In this document: piece by piece, positions 25,291-34,019 of the stretch
Layout: every line of letters begins with the position of its first letter
Numbering within the stretch: position 1 is the first letter of the stretch
From: UBA7672 sp963718145
GTDB lineage: Bacteria; Pseudomonadota; Alphaproteobacteria; Caulobacterales; Hyphomonadaceae
DNA: 64,000 bases
NCBI GenBank assembly: GCA_963718145.1
Contig: CAVQYJ010000010.1
Location: 10,281 to 74,280 of the forward strand
Direction of reading: 5' to 3'
Notes under the pieces: model-generated
What the model saw: the letters and a program-made list of their open reading frames with translations, nothing else
What the model was told of the DNA's origin: nothing
Database searches by the model: none
Position numbers and translations under genes: made by a program

Positions 25291-25695
25291 CTACTCGGCG
25301 GCCGGAGCGGCTTCCTCGGCCGGAGCGTTCTTGGCTTCTTCGGCAGCGGCCTTGCGGGCGGCTTCACGCTCTTCGCGCTCGGTGACGCGGGCCTTGGCCT
25401 TTTCGCCCGGAATTGCGCGCTCGGGATTATTGCCGTGCTCCCATTTCACGAGGCCGGCGGCGCCGAGAAAGCGGCCGACGCGGTCGGTGGGCAGTGCGCC
25501 CTTGGCGAGCCAGGCCTTGGCCTTCTCGAGGTCGATCTGGATGCGCTTCTCGTCGGTCTTGGCGAGCAGCGGGTTGTAGGAGCCGATCTTCTCGATGAAG
25601 CGGCCGTCGCGGGCGAAGCGCGAGTCGGCGATGACGACGTTGTAGTAGGGGCGGTGCTTGGAGCCGCCGCGCGCGAGACGGATTTTGAGGGACAT
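25291..25695 (-). CDS. rpsP: 30S ribosomal protein S16
   Basis: 134 residues. The first 80 are canonical S16: 'MSLKIRLARGGSKHRPYYNVVIADSRFARDGRFIEKIGSYNPL', then 'DLEKAKAWLAKGALPTDRVGRFLGAAGL'. A C-terminal extension of about 50 residues, rich in Glu/Ala/Lys ('EREEREAARKAAAEEAKNAP'), is common in alphaproteobacterial S16. It lies between the chorismate mutase gene (57 bp) and the GNAT gene (6 bp). Confidence 0.97.
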   Translation of the reverse strand: MSLKIRLARGGSKHRPYYNVVIADSRFARDGRFIEKIGSYNPLLAKTDEKRIQIDLEKAKAWLAKGALPTDRVGRFLGAAGLVKWEHGNNPERAIPGEKAKARVTEREEREAARKAAAEEAKNAPAEEAAPAAE

Positions 25696-25752
25696 GGTCT
25701 ACCTTTCAGCTTTCGGTCGTTTGGATCGTTGAGTTGGAGTTGATGGAGGGTG

Positions 25753-26043
25753 TCAGCCCTTGCCTTGCAGCCTCTCGTGATGGCGGATCACTTCCGTCAC
25801 GATGAAGGTGAGGAATTTCTCGGCGAAGTCGGGATCGAGATCGGCCTCGCGGGCGAGACGACGCAGGCGCTCGATCTGCTCGGCCTCGCGCGCCTTGTCG
25901 GCAGGCGGCATGGCGTGCTGGGCCTTGAGTTCGCCCACCGCCTTCGTCGCCTTGAAGCGCTCGGCGAGCATGTGCACGACGGCTGCGTCGATATTGTCGA
26001 TCGAGGCGCGCAGGCGTTTGAGGTCGTCTTGCGGGTGGCTCAT
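25753..26043 (-). CDS. Chorismate mutase, AroQ type
   Basis: 96 residues with the three-helix AroQ pattern: 'LKRLRASIDNIDAAVVHMLAERFKATKAVGELKAQHAMPPADKAREAEQIERLRRLA', with the active-site Arg near the start ('RLRASID'), the 'K..VGE.K' Lys and the 'R..E...RL' region. It converts chorismate to prephenate for Phe/Tyr synthesis. This position downstream of ffh is typical of alphaproteobacteria. Its ATG overlaps the stop of ffh (ATGA), so the two are coupled. Confidence 0.9.
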   Translation of the reverse strand: MSHPQDDLKRLRASIDNIDAAVVHMLAERFKATKAVGELKAQHAMPPADKAREAEQIERLRRLAREADLDPDFAEKFLTFIVTEVIRHHERLQGKG

Positions 26044-27542
26044 TTCTTCTTGTCTCCCCCAAGTCCCGGAAGACCGCCGAGGCCGGGCAAGCCGCCGCCG
26101 AGGCCCGGGAGTTTGGGCGTATTTGCGCCGCCCATGTTCTGGAGGTTGCGCATCGCCGCCTGGTTGACCTGCGGACCCGGGCCGCCCTGCATGCCGGCGC
26201 CGCCCATCTGGCCGAGGGCGGCCGCCATGCCCTTCATGCCGCCCTTGCCGAGCTTCTTCATCATGTCGGCCATGGTGCGGTGCATCTTCAGCACCTTGTT
26301 GACCTCGGCGACGTCGACACCGGCGCCGGCGGCAATGCGGCGTTTGCGCGAGGCGGCGAGGACATCAGGCTTGCGGCGCTCGTGCGGGGTCATCGACATG
26401 ATGATCGCCTCCTGCCGTTTCAGCATCTTGTCGTTGACGTTGGCGGCGGCCATCTGGGCCTTCGCCTTCTGCACGCCGGGCATCAGGTCCATCAGGCCGC
26501 CTAGCCCGCCCATCTTCTGCATCTGCCGCAACTGGCCGGCGAGGTCTTCGAGGTCGAACTGGCCCTTGGCCAGCCTCTTGGCCATGCGCTCGGCGTCGGC
26601 CTGGTCGACGTCCAGCTTGGCCTTTTCGACCAGAGCGACGATGTCGCCCTGCCCGAGAATGCGGCCGGCGACGCGGCGCGCGTCGAACACGTCGAGACCG
26701 TCGAGCTTCTCGCCCGACCCGAGGAAGCGGATCGGCAGGCCTGTCACGGCGCGCATGGAAAGGGCTGCGCCGCCGCGGCCATCGCCGTCCATGCGGGTGA
26801 GGACGAGGCCGGTGAGCGGGAGTCGTTCGTGGAAGCGCTTGGCGGTCTCGACCGCGTCCTGGCCGGTGAGCGCGTCAGCAACGAGCAGCGTTTCCTGTGG
26901 GCTCGCGATGGCGGCGATCTCCGCAGCCTCGTTCATCATCTGCTCGTCGAGCGTCGTTCGGCCCGCCGTGTCGAGCATCAGCACGTCATAGCCGCCGAGC
27001 TTGGCCGCCTGCATGGCGCGGCGGGCGATGTCGGGCGGGAGCTGGCCCTGCACGATCGGCAGCGCATCGACGCCGGCCTGTTCGGCCAGGATACGCAGCT
27101 GCTCCATGGCGGCCGGGCGGCGCACGTCGAGCGAGGCGACGAGCACTTTCTTGCGCTCGACCTCGCGGAGGCGCTTGGCGACCTTGCCGGTCGTGGTGGT
27201 TTTGCCCGAGCCCTGCAGGCCGGCCATCATGATCACGGCAGGCGGGCTATCGATCCTGAGGCGTTCCGGTTCGGCGTCCCCGCCGAGCGTCTCCACCAGC
27301 GCGTCGTAGACGATCTTGACCACGAGCTGGCCGGGCTTGATCGAGCGGATGACGTTCTCGCCGACCGCCTTGGGCCGCACATCGTCGATGAATGTCTTTA
27401 CAACCGGGAGGGCCACATCGGCTTCGAGTAGCGCCACGCGGATCTCGCGCAGGGCCTCGTTGACGTCCTTCTCCGAAAGCGCGCCGCGGCCGGTGAGGCC
27501 GTCGAACACCTTTCCAAGCTTTTCCGTCAGCGCGTCGAACAA
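26040..27542 (-). CDS. ffh: Signal recognition particle protein Ffh
   Basis: 500 residues from a TTG at 27542, chosen because the family begins '(M)FDALTEKLGKVFDGLTGRG' and GGAGAGG lies just upstream; the longer in-frame reading from 27626 has no similarity to the family. N domain, then G domain with 'GLQGSGKTTTTGKVA' (G1), 'LDVRRPAAMEQL', 'DTAGR' (G3) and 'TRMDGDGRGG' (G4 region). The M domain is Met-rich with the RNA-binding 'MTPHERRKPDVLAASRKRRIAAGAG' motif, ending in a Gly/Met/Pro tail. It targets inner-membrane proteins cotranslationally with 4.5S RNA and FtsY. About 300 bp of divergent promoter region with no other gene separates it from the GT2 gene at 27842. Confidence 0.97.
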   Translation of the reverse strand: MFDALTEKLGKVFDGLTGRGALSEKDVNEALREIRVALLEADVALPVVKTFIDDVRPKAVGENVIRSIKPGQLVVKIVYDALVETLGGDAEPERLRIDSPPAVIMMAGLQGSGKTTTTGKVAKRLREVERKKVLVASLDVRRPAAMEQLRILAEQAGVDALPIVQGQLPPDIARRAMQAAKLGGYDVLMLDTAGRTTLDEQMMNEAAEIAAIASPQETLLVADALTGQDAVETAKRFHERLPLTGLVLTRMDGDGRGGAALSMRAVTGLPIRFLGSGEKLDGLDVFDARRVAGRILGQGDIVALVEKAKLDVDQADAERMAKRLAKGQFDLEDLAGQLRQMQKMGGLGGLMDLMPGVQKAKAQMAAANVNDKMLKRQEAIIMSMTPHERRKPDVLAASRKRRIAAGAGVDVAEVNKVLKMHRTMADMMKKLGKGGMKGMAAALGQMGGAGMQGGPGPQVNQAAMRNLQNMGGANTPKLPGLGGGLPGLGGLPGLGGDKKK

Positions 27543-27841
27543 GAGCCTCTCCTTTTCCGCGGCAAAACGCCTGAAACCCCGCTGAGCGCAACGCGCTGGG
27601 CGGGGGACCTCGCCAGGCTCGTCCATCAGGAGATGGGGGCGTCCCGGTCAAAGCACAGGACCCGGATTTCGGGATGTCTGCGCGGAAGGCGGCCTCCCTA
27701 CGCCCAACTCTGCAGCAGGTCAAGTTTGGCGGGGTTTTCGCTTGTTAGGAGGCTTGCGGGCGGGCGGCATTGTCCTAGTTAATCGTCGGGACGGGCAGAC
27801 GCCGACAATTCTCTTTGATCGCCCCGGGCAGGACAGTCCCA

Positions 27842-28726
27842 ATGAGTACGCCACGCGTATCCGCAATCATCGTTTCCTATAACCGGCCTCAGCTTCTGAG
27901 GCGCGCTATCGACAGCGCGCTGGCCCAGACAGTCGCCGACAAGGAGGTGATCATTGTCGATAACTGCTCCGACAGCTTCGATCCGTTCAAGGAGCTGGCG
28001 GACTATGGCGACCGCATCCGCATCCTGCGCAACACCGGCAACAATGGCTGCGGCAACGCCCGCAATTTCGGGGTGAAGCATGCGAAGGGCGAGTTCGTCG
28101 CCTTCCTCGATGACGACGATCGCTGGTTCCCGCAGATGATGCAGCGCCATCTCGACACGATCGGCGCCTGCGTCATGAGCGCAAGCGGTCAGGAATACAT
28201 GATCAAGACCGGCGTCCACATCGAGAAGTTCAAGCGCGTGACGCCGAAAATGCTGCGCTTCGGCAACGGCGTGTGTCCGCCCAGCGGCTTCTTCTGCCGG
28301 CGCGATCTCTTCGACAGGATCACCTTCGACGACGCCATAAAATACGCCGAGGACTGGGACTTCCTGATCCGGGCGATCAAGCTAGGCGAGATCAACTATG
28401 TGCCCGAAGCGCTGATCTACTACACGGTCAACACCAGCGGCTCGTCGATGACCAGCGCCAGCAAGGACAAGACCTGGGACCAGATCCAGTACCAGTTCGC
28501 CACGGCCGAAAAACACCGCGCCTTCCTCGGCGAGACACTCTACCGCCGCCGCGTCGCCAAGATCACCCTCGCCAACATCGTCCGCCGCCGCAACAAGCTT
28601 GAATTCATCGGGCATTCGCTGCGCAAGGCCGGCCTCCCGGCAACCGCGCTGTTCCTGGCGCAAGCGGCGACCGAGAAGGCGCGCAGCTCGCTGGGCCGGT
28701 TTGGCGGGCGCTCCAAGGCAACATAG
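27842..28726 (+). CDS. Glycosyltransferase family 2
   Basis: 294 residues starting MSTPRVSAIIVSYNRPQLLRR, with 'KEVIIVDNCSDSFDPF', 'NNGCGNARNFGVKHAKGEFVAFLDDDDRWFPQMMQRHL' (DxD as 'DDDD') and 'KYAEDWDFLIRAIKLGEINYVPEALIYY' (the acceptor-side ED..L motif). The C-terminus is helical and basic. The acceptor is unknown. It is a lone gene, 37 bp before the racemase on the same strand. Confidence 0.9.
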   Translation: MSTPRVSAIIVSYNRPQLLRRAIDSALAQTVADKEVIIVDNCSDSFDPFKELADYGDRIRILRNTGNNGCGNARNFGVKHAKGEFVAFLDDDDRWFPQMMQRHLDTIGACVMSASGQEYMIKTGVHIEKFKRVTPKMLRFGNGVCPPSGFFCRRDLFDRITFDDAIKYAEDWDFLIRAIKLGEINYVPEALIYYTVNTSGSSMTSASKDKTWDQIQYQFATAEKHRAFLGETLYRRRVAKITLANIVRRRNKLEFIGHSLRKAGLPATALFLAQAATEKARSSLGRFGGRSKAT

Positions 28727-28763
28727 GCTGCCCTTCCCTCGAAGCCGCCACACACCTGGTTTC

Positions 28764-29456
28764 ATGCGCACCATCGGACTCATCGGCGGCATGAGCTGGC
28801 AGAGCAGCAGGCTCTACTATGACCGCATCAACCAGCTGGTCGCGGACCGGCTGGGCGGAGCGCACTCGGCCGAGCTGATCCTTGTCTCGCTCGACTTCGC
28901 GCCGATCGCGACCATGCAGGCGGACGGCCGCTGGCGGGATGCCGGCGAGATTCTGGCGAAGGCGGCCGGGGCGCTGGAGCGTGCAGGGGCGGACGTCGTC
29001 GCCATTACGGCAAACACGATGCACAAGGTTGTCGGCCAGGTGAAGGCGGCGACGAACCTGCCGGTCATGCATATCGGCGATGCGCTGGCGGCAGGCCTGC
29101 GCAAGGATGGACGGTCGAAGCCGCTGCTGCTGGGCACGCGCTACACCATGGAGGACCCGGCCATCCTGCGTGATCACCTCGCCGCAAAAGGCATCGACGC
29201 CGTCCTGCCCGACAAGGCCGAACGCGACGCCTTGCATGCGATCATCTATGACGAGCTGATCAAAGGCGTGGTGACGGATGCCTCACGCAAGCGGGTGCGG
29301 GAAATGATCACGTCGTCAGAACAGCATGAAGCGGATTCAGTGATCTTCGGATGCACGGAGATCGGCATGTTGTTTCCTCCGGCCGACGCGGGACTGCCGG
29401 GCTATGACACGCTGGAGTTGCACGCGGCGGCGCTGGCTGATTTCGCGCTCTCCTGA
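28764..29456 (+). CDS. Aspartate/glutamate racemase family protein, YgeA-like
   Basis: 230 residues starting MRTIGLIGGMSWQSSRLYYD, the signature N-terminus of the family. The two catalytic positions read 'ITANTMHKV' (Thr in the first, where aspartate racemase has Cys) and 'VIFGCTEIGML' (Cys in the second). The Thr/Cys pair matches the broad-specificity racemase YgeA of E. coli rather than Cys/Cys aspartate racemase. It likely interconverts L- and D-amino acids. There is no amino-acid operon around it to reveal the substrate. Confidence 0.85.
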   Translation: MRTIGLIGGMSWQSSRLYYDRINQLVADRLGGAHSAELILVSLDFAPIATMQADGRWRDAGEILAKAAGALERAGADVVAITANTMHKVVGQVKAATNLPVMHIGDALAAGLRKDGRSKPLLLGTRYTMEDPAILRDHLAAKGIDAVLPDKAERDALHAIIYDELIKGVVTDASRKRVREMITSSEQHEADSVIFGCTEIGMLFPPADAGLPGYDTLELHAAALADFALS

Positions 29457-29494
29457 CTGGTTCCGCCCCTTCGCCTGTTGTTGCCGGGCATTTG

Positions 29495-30511
29495 CTATTC
29501 GTCGATCGCCTGATCGAGCTTGCGGCCCTGCCTTTCCAGCACGCGCGCGCCCTGCAGGATGCCTTCCATCGCGTAGTTTCCCTCGTGGCAGGCGTATTCG
29601 AAGATCCGCTCGCCGTCGTTCCAGAAGGTGATCTCGCCTTTCCAGGGCTGCGAGTAGAAGGCCGGATCATCGACCGTGAATTCGTAGAGCAGCTGATCCT
29701 TCGCCACGCGGCTGAAGCGCTCGGTCACCCTGGCGGTTTCGGTCAGGTAGGCCGGATGGTCCTGCCAGGCATGGTAGGGGCTGAAGTTGGTGGTCTCGAT
29801 CACCAGCCTGTCGCCTTCCCAGCGCGCGATCGAATCGCCGAACAGCGGATGCAGCGCCGCGGGTTCATGCCGGCTGGTCAGCGGGATCACCCGGGCATGG
29901 GAGATCATCTCGGTGTAGATCAGCACGTGCGTTGGCGTCTGCACGATCTGGTAGTGGTTGTTGTAGAGGCCGTTGATCATCGGAGGACCCGTGCGTCCGC
30001 CGGTCGCAAGGCAGCGGTCGGCCAGCGGGCGCGCCTCGGGATCGGAATAGCCGAGCTTCGCCTCACCTGCCTGCGCGCGCTTTCTGCCTTCGGCCGTGAA
30101 GGGAATCTTTCCGCTCGGCGGATCGATGATCCACGCCGTGCGGGTCTCGCCCCGGACGACGCCGAAATGCTCACCGGCATCAATCCAGAAGGCGTTGTAG
30201 CCGCGACCCTGCAGGAGATCGCGGCCGGTCAGCAATCCTGTCGCCGGAGTGTTGGCGATGTCCTCGGTGACATTGCGCACGATCTGCGGGTGAGCCTGGG
30301 TCGCCTTGTCCACCTCCTCAGGCCTGAGCACGGTCGACTTGTAGCGGTCGGCGCGCTCTAGCGTGGTCAGCGAGGCGTTGGTCCAGGCGCCCTGCAGGTC
30401 CGGATGGCCGTCGGCCGCAATGGGGGGGATGTAACGCTCCTGGGCGAGCGCCGCACCCGCACTTGCGCTCGCAAGAACCACACAAGACGCCAGCCACGCG
30501 AAGCGGTGCAT
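29495..30511 (-). CDS. Conserved exported protein of unknown function
   Basis: 338 residues with a signal peptide (MHRFAWLASCVVLASASAGAALA). The mature protein starts 'ADGHPDLQGAWTNASLTTLERA' and has 'NAFWIDAGEHFGVVRGETRTAWIIDPPSGKIPFT', 'RCLATGGRTGPPMINGLYNN', 'RWEGDRLVIETTNFSPYHAW' and 'FTVDDPAFYSQPWKGEITFW'. I recognise the 'PDLQG.W.N...TPLERP' and 'RWEGDTLVVETTNF' type motifs from a family abundant in acidobacteria and hyphomonads, mostly unnamed. Probably periplasmic; function not known. Confidence 0.75.
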   Translation of the reverse strand: MHRFAWLASCVVLASASAGAALAQERYIPPIAADGHPDLQGAWTNASLTTLERADRYKSTVLRPEEVDKATQAHPQIVRNVTEDIANTPATGLLTGRDLLQGRGYNAFWIDAGEHFGVVRGETRTAWIIDPPSGKIPFTAEGRKRAQAGEAKLGYSDPEARPLADRCLATGGRTGPPMINGLYNNHYQIVQTPTHVLIYTEMISHARVIPLTSRHEPAALHPLFGDSIARWEGDRLVIETTNFSPYHAWQDHPAYLTETARVTERFSRVAKDQLLYEFTVDDPAFYSQPWKGEITFWNDGERIFEYACHEGNYAMEGILQGARVLERQGRKLDQAIDE

Positions 30512-30647
30512 GATCTCCTCCCCTGATCCTCAGGAACCCCGCCCGGTCTTGCCCCAAGAAGGCCGCAAGGTCGTGAGTTCGTGATGGGGCTGAGCTTGCC
30601 TGCCGTTGCGTTGGCCTGCAAGGTCCAGCCGTATTTCGGAGCGGATG

Positions 30648-31568
30648 ATGGATCTTTCGGGTCGTCTAAGGGGGGCCGCAACCCTTGCCCTGGCAGGCAT
30701 TCTGGGCCTCTCCGCGCCGGTGACGGCGCAGCAGGGCCAGATGATCCGGGTCGATCTGGAGCTCGTGCTCGCAGTCGACATTTCCCAGTCCATGGACGAG
30801 GAGGAACACACCGTCCAGCGCAATGGCTATGTCGACGCCTTCCGCCATCGCGACGTGGTCAACGCTCTCATGTCAGGGCCCGAAGGCAAGATCGCCGTCA
30901 CCTACATGGAATGGGCAGGGGATTTCGATCCGACCGTGGCCGTGCCCTGGACCATCATCGACAGCGAGAAATCCGCCCTCGCCTTCGCCCAGCGACTGGC
31001 GGACGAACCGATCTATGGCGAACAGCGCACGTCGATCTCGACGGCGCTGATCACCGCGACCCGGCTGATCGAGGACAACAACATCGCCTCGCACCGCCAG
31101 GTCATCGACGTCTCGGGCGATGGCGCCAACAATGCCGGTCCCTATGTTGCGCCGGTGCGCGACGAGGTGGTGAAGCGCGGGATCATCATCAACGGCCTGC
31201 CGATCATGCTGAACAAGCCGAAGGAATTCTACGACATCGATCACCTCGACAGGTACTACAAGCATTGCGTGATCGGCGGCGCCTCGGCCTTCATCGCGCC
31301 GGTGTTCGACCTCAAGCATCTCTCGGCGACGATCCGCAAGAAGCTTGTGCTGGAAATCGCGAGCCTGGAGGTTGAGCCCGACATGGCCCCGGTCCAGTAT
31401 GCCGAAGCAGAGAGTCCAGCGCCGTCAGGGGCGCCGGGCATCAAGCGCGTGCAGCTCAAATTGCCGAACGACAAGACCGACTGCACCATCGGCGAACAGG
31501 TGTGGGGCGGCGGCAATGGCCGCGGGCGCAACTTCAACGGCTTCGGGAATTTCCGGCCGCCGCGCTAG
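30648..31568 (+). CDS. DUF1194 (von Willebrand A-like) exported protein
   Basis: 306 residues; the ATG at 30648 is six bases after GGAG. Signal peptide 'LRGAATLALAGILGLSAPVTA'. The mature domain has 'VDLELVLAVDISQSMDEEEHTVQRNGYVDAF', a MIDAS-like D-x-S-x-S as in VWA proteins, then 'RTSISTALITATRLIEDN' and 'VIDVSGDGANNAGPYV'. These match DUF1194. The C-terminal tail is Gly/Arg/Asn-rich ('VWGGGNGRGRNFNGFGNF'). It probably binds a metal-dependent protein ligand in the periplasm. Confidence 0.85.
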   Translation: MDLSGRLRGAATLALAGILGLSAPVTAQQGQMIRVDLELVLAVDISQSMDEEEHTVQRNGYVDAFRHRDVVNALMSGPEGKIAVTYMEWAGDFDPTVAVPWTIIDSEKSALAFAQRLADEPIYGEQRTSISTALITATRLIEDNNIASHRQVIDVSGDGANNAGPYVAPVRDEVVKRGIIINGLPIMLNKPKEFYDIDHLDRYYKHCVIGGASAFIAPVFDLKHLSATIRKKLVLEIASLEVEPDMAPVQYAEAESPAPSGAPGIKRVQLKLPNDKTDCTIGEQVWGGGNGRGRNFNGFGNFRPPR

Positions 31569-31577
31569 GATTGAAAA

Positions 31578-32282
31578 TCAGGCCATGGCCCTGCGGTGGA
31601 GCGCCTTGTCGGCGTACATCGCCTCGTCGGCGCGGGCGAGTACGCCCTCGGCCGAATCGCCGCTGATGAGGTTGGTGATGCCGAAGGCCGCGCTGATGAA
31701 ATGCGCCTCGCCATTGTGGAGCACCCGGTCCGTGCATATCGCGGCGGCCAGCGCCTCGGCCTTCACGCGTGCAGCGTCTGGAGTGACATGGGAGAGGACG
31801 ACGGCGAATTCATCCCCGCCGATGCGGCCGACAATGTCAGTCTCGCGCGTCTGGCGGATCAGGGTTTCGCCAACCGAGCGCAGGACCGCATCGCCCGCGG
31901 AATGACCGTGATTGTCGTTGATCTGCTTGAAGCCGTTGAGGTCGAAATAGATCAGGCTCGCTTCGACCTCGTGGCGCTTGACCAGGGCGCACACGCGCGA
32001 GACTTCGCGCATGAAGGCGCGGCGGTTGTAGACAGGCGCCAGCGGATCATGGTCAGCGGAGGCTTCGGCTTCGGCGAGCGACAGCCTGAGCTGGTCGACA
32101 TCGAGCCGGAGCGAGTCGATCTCGCCGATAAGGACGTTGAACGCCGTGCGCACCTGCGGCGTCAGATGAGTCTCGGGCACGCCGAAAATCTGGGCGACGC
32201 GCAGGGCGACATCCACCGGGATTTCCGGCGCTGCGGCTTCCACCTGCCGGGGGCGGGGCGCGAAGATGGAGAAGAACTTCAT
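31578..32282 (-). CDS. Diguanylate cyclase (GGDEF) with N-terminal helical region
   Basis: 234 residues from the ATG at 32282. Residues 1-70 are helical without a membrane span. The GGDEF domain has 'DHDPLAPVYNRRAFMREVSRVC', 'LIYFDLNGFKQINDNHGHSAGDAVL' and an intact catalytic 'RIGGDEFAVVL'. An RETD sequence five residues before GGDEF is the inhibitory I-site (R-x-x-D). It should make cyclic di-GMP from two GTP in the cytoplasm with product inhibition. 'DHDPLAPVYNRR' is a slight variant of the usual 'D.LT.L.NRR'. It is convergent with the DUF1194 gene, 9 bp apart. Confidence 0.92.
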   Translation of the reverse strand: MKFFSIFAPRPRQVEAAAPEIPVDVALRVAQIFGVPETHLTPQVRTAFNVLIGEIDSLRLDVDQLRLSLAEAEASADHDPLAPVYNRRAFMREVSRVCALVKRHEVEASLIYFDLNGFKQINDNHGHSAGDAVLRSVGETLIRQTRETDIVGRIGGDEFAVVLSHVTPDAARVKAEALAAAICTDRVLHNGEAHFISAAFGITNLISGDSAEGVLARADEAMYADKALHRRAMA

Positions 32283-32430
32283 GTGTCCGGGGCGGCTCCT
32301 GCCGTCATGACACCGGAAGCTGGTTAGCGTCCTGTTAATACCGCGTGTCCGCAGCGTTGCGGATTCGGGCCGGAACCCTGTAGAACCGCGCTTTCCCGAG
32401 GCTTTCTGGCCCGGGCTTCCGGAGCGCCTC

Positions 32431-32928
32431 ATGGCTGCCGCTGCACCCCTCGTAGGTATTGTGATGGGGAGCCGGTCCGATTGGCCGACCATGCGGGAAG
32501 CCGCCAATATTCTCGCGGACCTAGGCGTTCTGCACGAAACAAAGGTGGTTTCGGCCCACCGCACGCCCGACCGGCTGGTCAGGTACGCCAAGGAGGCGCG
32601 CGGCCGGGGGCTGAAGGTCATCATCGCCGGCGCCGGGGGGGCAGCCCATTTGCCGGGCATGATTGCAGCAATGACCACCCTTCCCGTCCTCGGAGTTCCG
32701 GTGCGGTCGAGCGCGCTGTCAGGGCTGGATAGCCTCCTTTCCATCGTCCAGATGCCGCGCGGCGTCCCGGTCGGAACCCTGGCGATCGGCGAAGCCGGGG
32801 CGATGAATGCCGGCGTGCTGGCGGCGTCGATCCTCGCTGGCGACGACAAGGCGCTGGCGCAGCGGCTTGAAGCCTGGCGCAAGAAGCAGACGGATTCGGT
32901 GGCCGAGTCGGTGGAAGACGGCCCATGA
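32431..32928 (+). CDS. purE: N5-carboxyaminoimidazole ribonucleotide mutase
   Basis: 165 residues with the PurE class I signature: 'VGIVMGSRSDWPTMREAANILADLGV', 'VVSAHRTPDRLVRYAKEARGRGLKVIIAGAGGAAHLPGM' and 'TTLPVLGVPVRSSALSGLDSLLSIVQMPRGVPVGTLAIG'. The conserved His and Ser positions are in place. It converts N5-CAIR to CAIR in purine synthesis. A GGAG motif precedes the ATG. The stop overlaps the start of purK by 4 bp. Confidence 0.97.
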   Translation: MAAAAPLVGIVMGSRSDWPTMREAANILADLGVLHETKVVSAHRTPDRLVRYAKEARGRGLKVIIAGAGGAAHLPGMIAAMTTLPVLGVPVRSSALSGLDSLLSIVQMPRGVPVGTLAIGEAGAMNAGVLAASILAGDDKALAQRLEAWRKKQTDSVAESVEDGP

Positions 32929-34019
32929 CCAGGTCGTCGGCGACAGGCGTGCTCGCCAGGCCAGGCGATGCGATCGGCATTCTCGGCGGCGGCCAGCTTG
33001 GCCGCATGCTGGCCCTGGCGGCGGCGGATTTGGGACTCGACGTCCACGTCTTCACGCCCGAGCGCGACAGTCCGGCTTCGCGCGTCGCGCAGAAGACCTG
33101 GGAGGCCGCGTTCGACGACCGGGAGGCGCTGCGCGAGTTCGCCGCCAGCGTGAAGGTTGCGACCATCGAATTCGAGAACATCCCTCCGGACGCCGTCGAC
33201 CTGATCGAGGATGAAGGCACGCCCGTTCGTCCCGACGGCCGCACGCTGGCGACAGCGCAGGACCGGCTGGCGGAGAAGATGTTCTTCCGCGAGATCGGTG
33301 TCGAACCAGCGCCGTTTTCCAAGATCGATCATCCCGACCAGATCCAGCCTGCGCTGGAAAAGCTGGGCGGCAGCGGCGTCCTGAAGTCGCGTTTCTCCGG
33401 CTATGACGGCAAGGGACAGGTGCGGCTGCAGGGAAAGATCATGCCCTTCCCGGCCTGGGCTGAGATCGGCTCGACGTTCGCGATCCTCGAAGCGTGGATC
33501 GAGCACGACCGGGAGATTTCCGTCGTCGCGGCCCGAGGCGCGGACGGACAATTCGTGGCCTACGACCCGCCGGAAAATGATCATTCGGGCGGCATCCTGC
33601 GGCGGTCAAAATTTCCATCGACCGCGCCGCAAGCCGTGCTGGACGAGGCGGTCCGGCTGGCGAGAACGCTGGCGGATTCTCTCGACTATGTGGGCGTCCT
33701 GGCGCTTGAGCTGTTCCTGACCAAGGATGGAAAGCTGCTGGCCAACGAGTTTGCGCCGCGCGTCCACAACTCCGGACACTGGACGCAGGATGCCTGTTTC
33801 ACCGGCCAGTTCGAGCAGCATGTCCGCGCCGTCTGCGGCTGGCCGCTGGGCGATCCTTCGCGTCATTCGGATGGCGAGATGATCAACCTCCTCGGCGAGG
33901 AAGCCGAGGGCTGGGAGAGACATCTTGTCGAGGGCGCGAAGGTGCATCTCTACGGCAAGAGGCGCGCAGCCGATGGCCGCAAGATGGGTCATCTGGTGCG
34001 GCTGAAGCCGCGCCGCTAG
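32925..34019 (+). CDS. purK: N5-carboxyaminoimidazole ribonucleotide synthase
   Basis: 364 residues, an ATP-grasp enzyme: 'AIGILGGGQLGRMLALAAADLGLDVHVF' (N domain), 'VKVATIEFENIPPDAVDLIE', 'LGGSGVLKSRFSGYDGKGQVRL' (ATP-grasp loop), 'LALELFLTKDGKLLANEFAPRVHNSGHWTQDACFTGQFEQHVRAVCG' (metal-binding Glu/Asn). It joins AIR, ATP and bicarbonate to give N5-CAIR, the substrate of PurE. Coupled to purE by a 4-bp overlap, and convergent with the COQ9-like gene, whose stop overlaps its own. Confidence 0.97.
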   Translation: MTRSSATGVLARPGDAIGILGGGQLGRMLALAAADLGLDVHVFTPERDSPASRVAQKTWEAAFDDREALREFAASVKVATIEFENIPPDAVDLIEDEGTPVRPDGRTLATAQDRLAEKMFFREIGVEPAPFSKIDHPDQIQPALEKLGGSGVLKSRFSGYDGKGQVRLQGKIMPFPAWAEIGSTFAILEAWIEHDREISVVAARGADGQFVAYDPPENDHSGGILRRSKFPSTAPQAVLDEAVRLARTLADSLDYVGVLALELFLTKDGKLLANEFAPRVHNSGHWTQDACFTGQFEQHVRAVCGWPLGDPSRHSDGEMINLLGEEAEGWERHLVEGAKVHLYGKRRAADGRKMGHLVRLKPRR

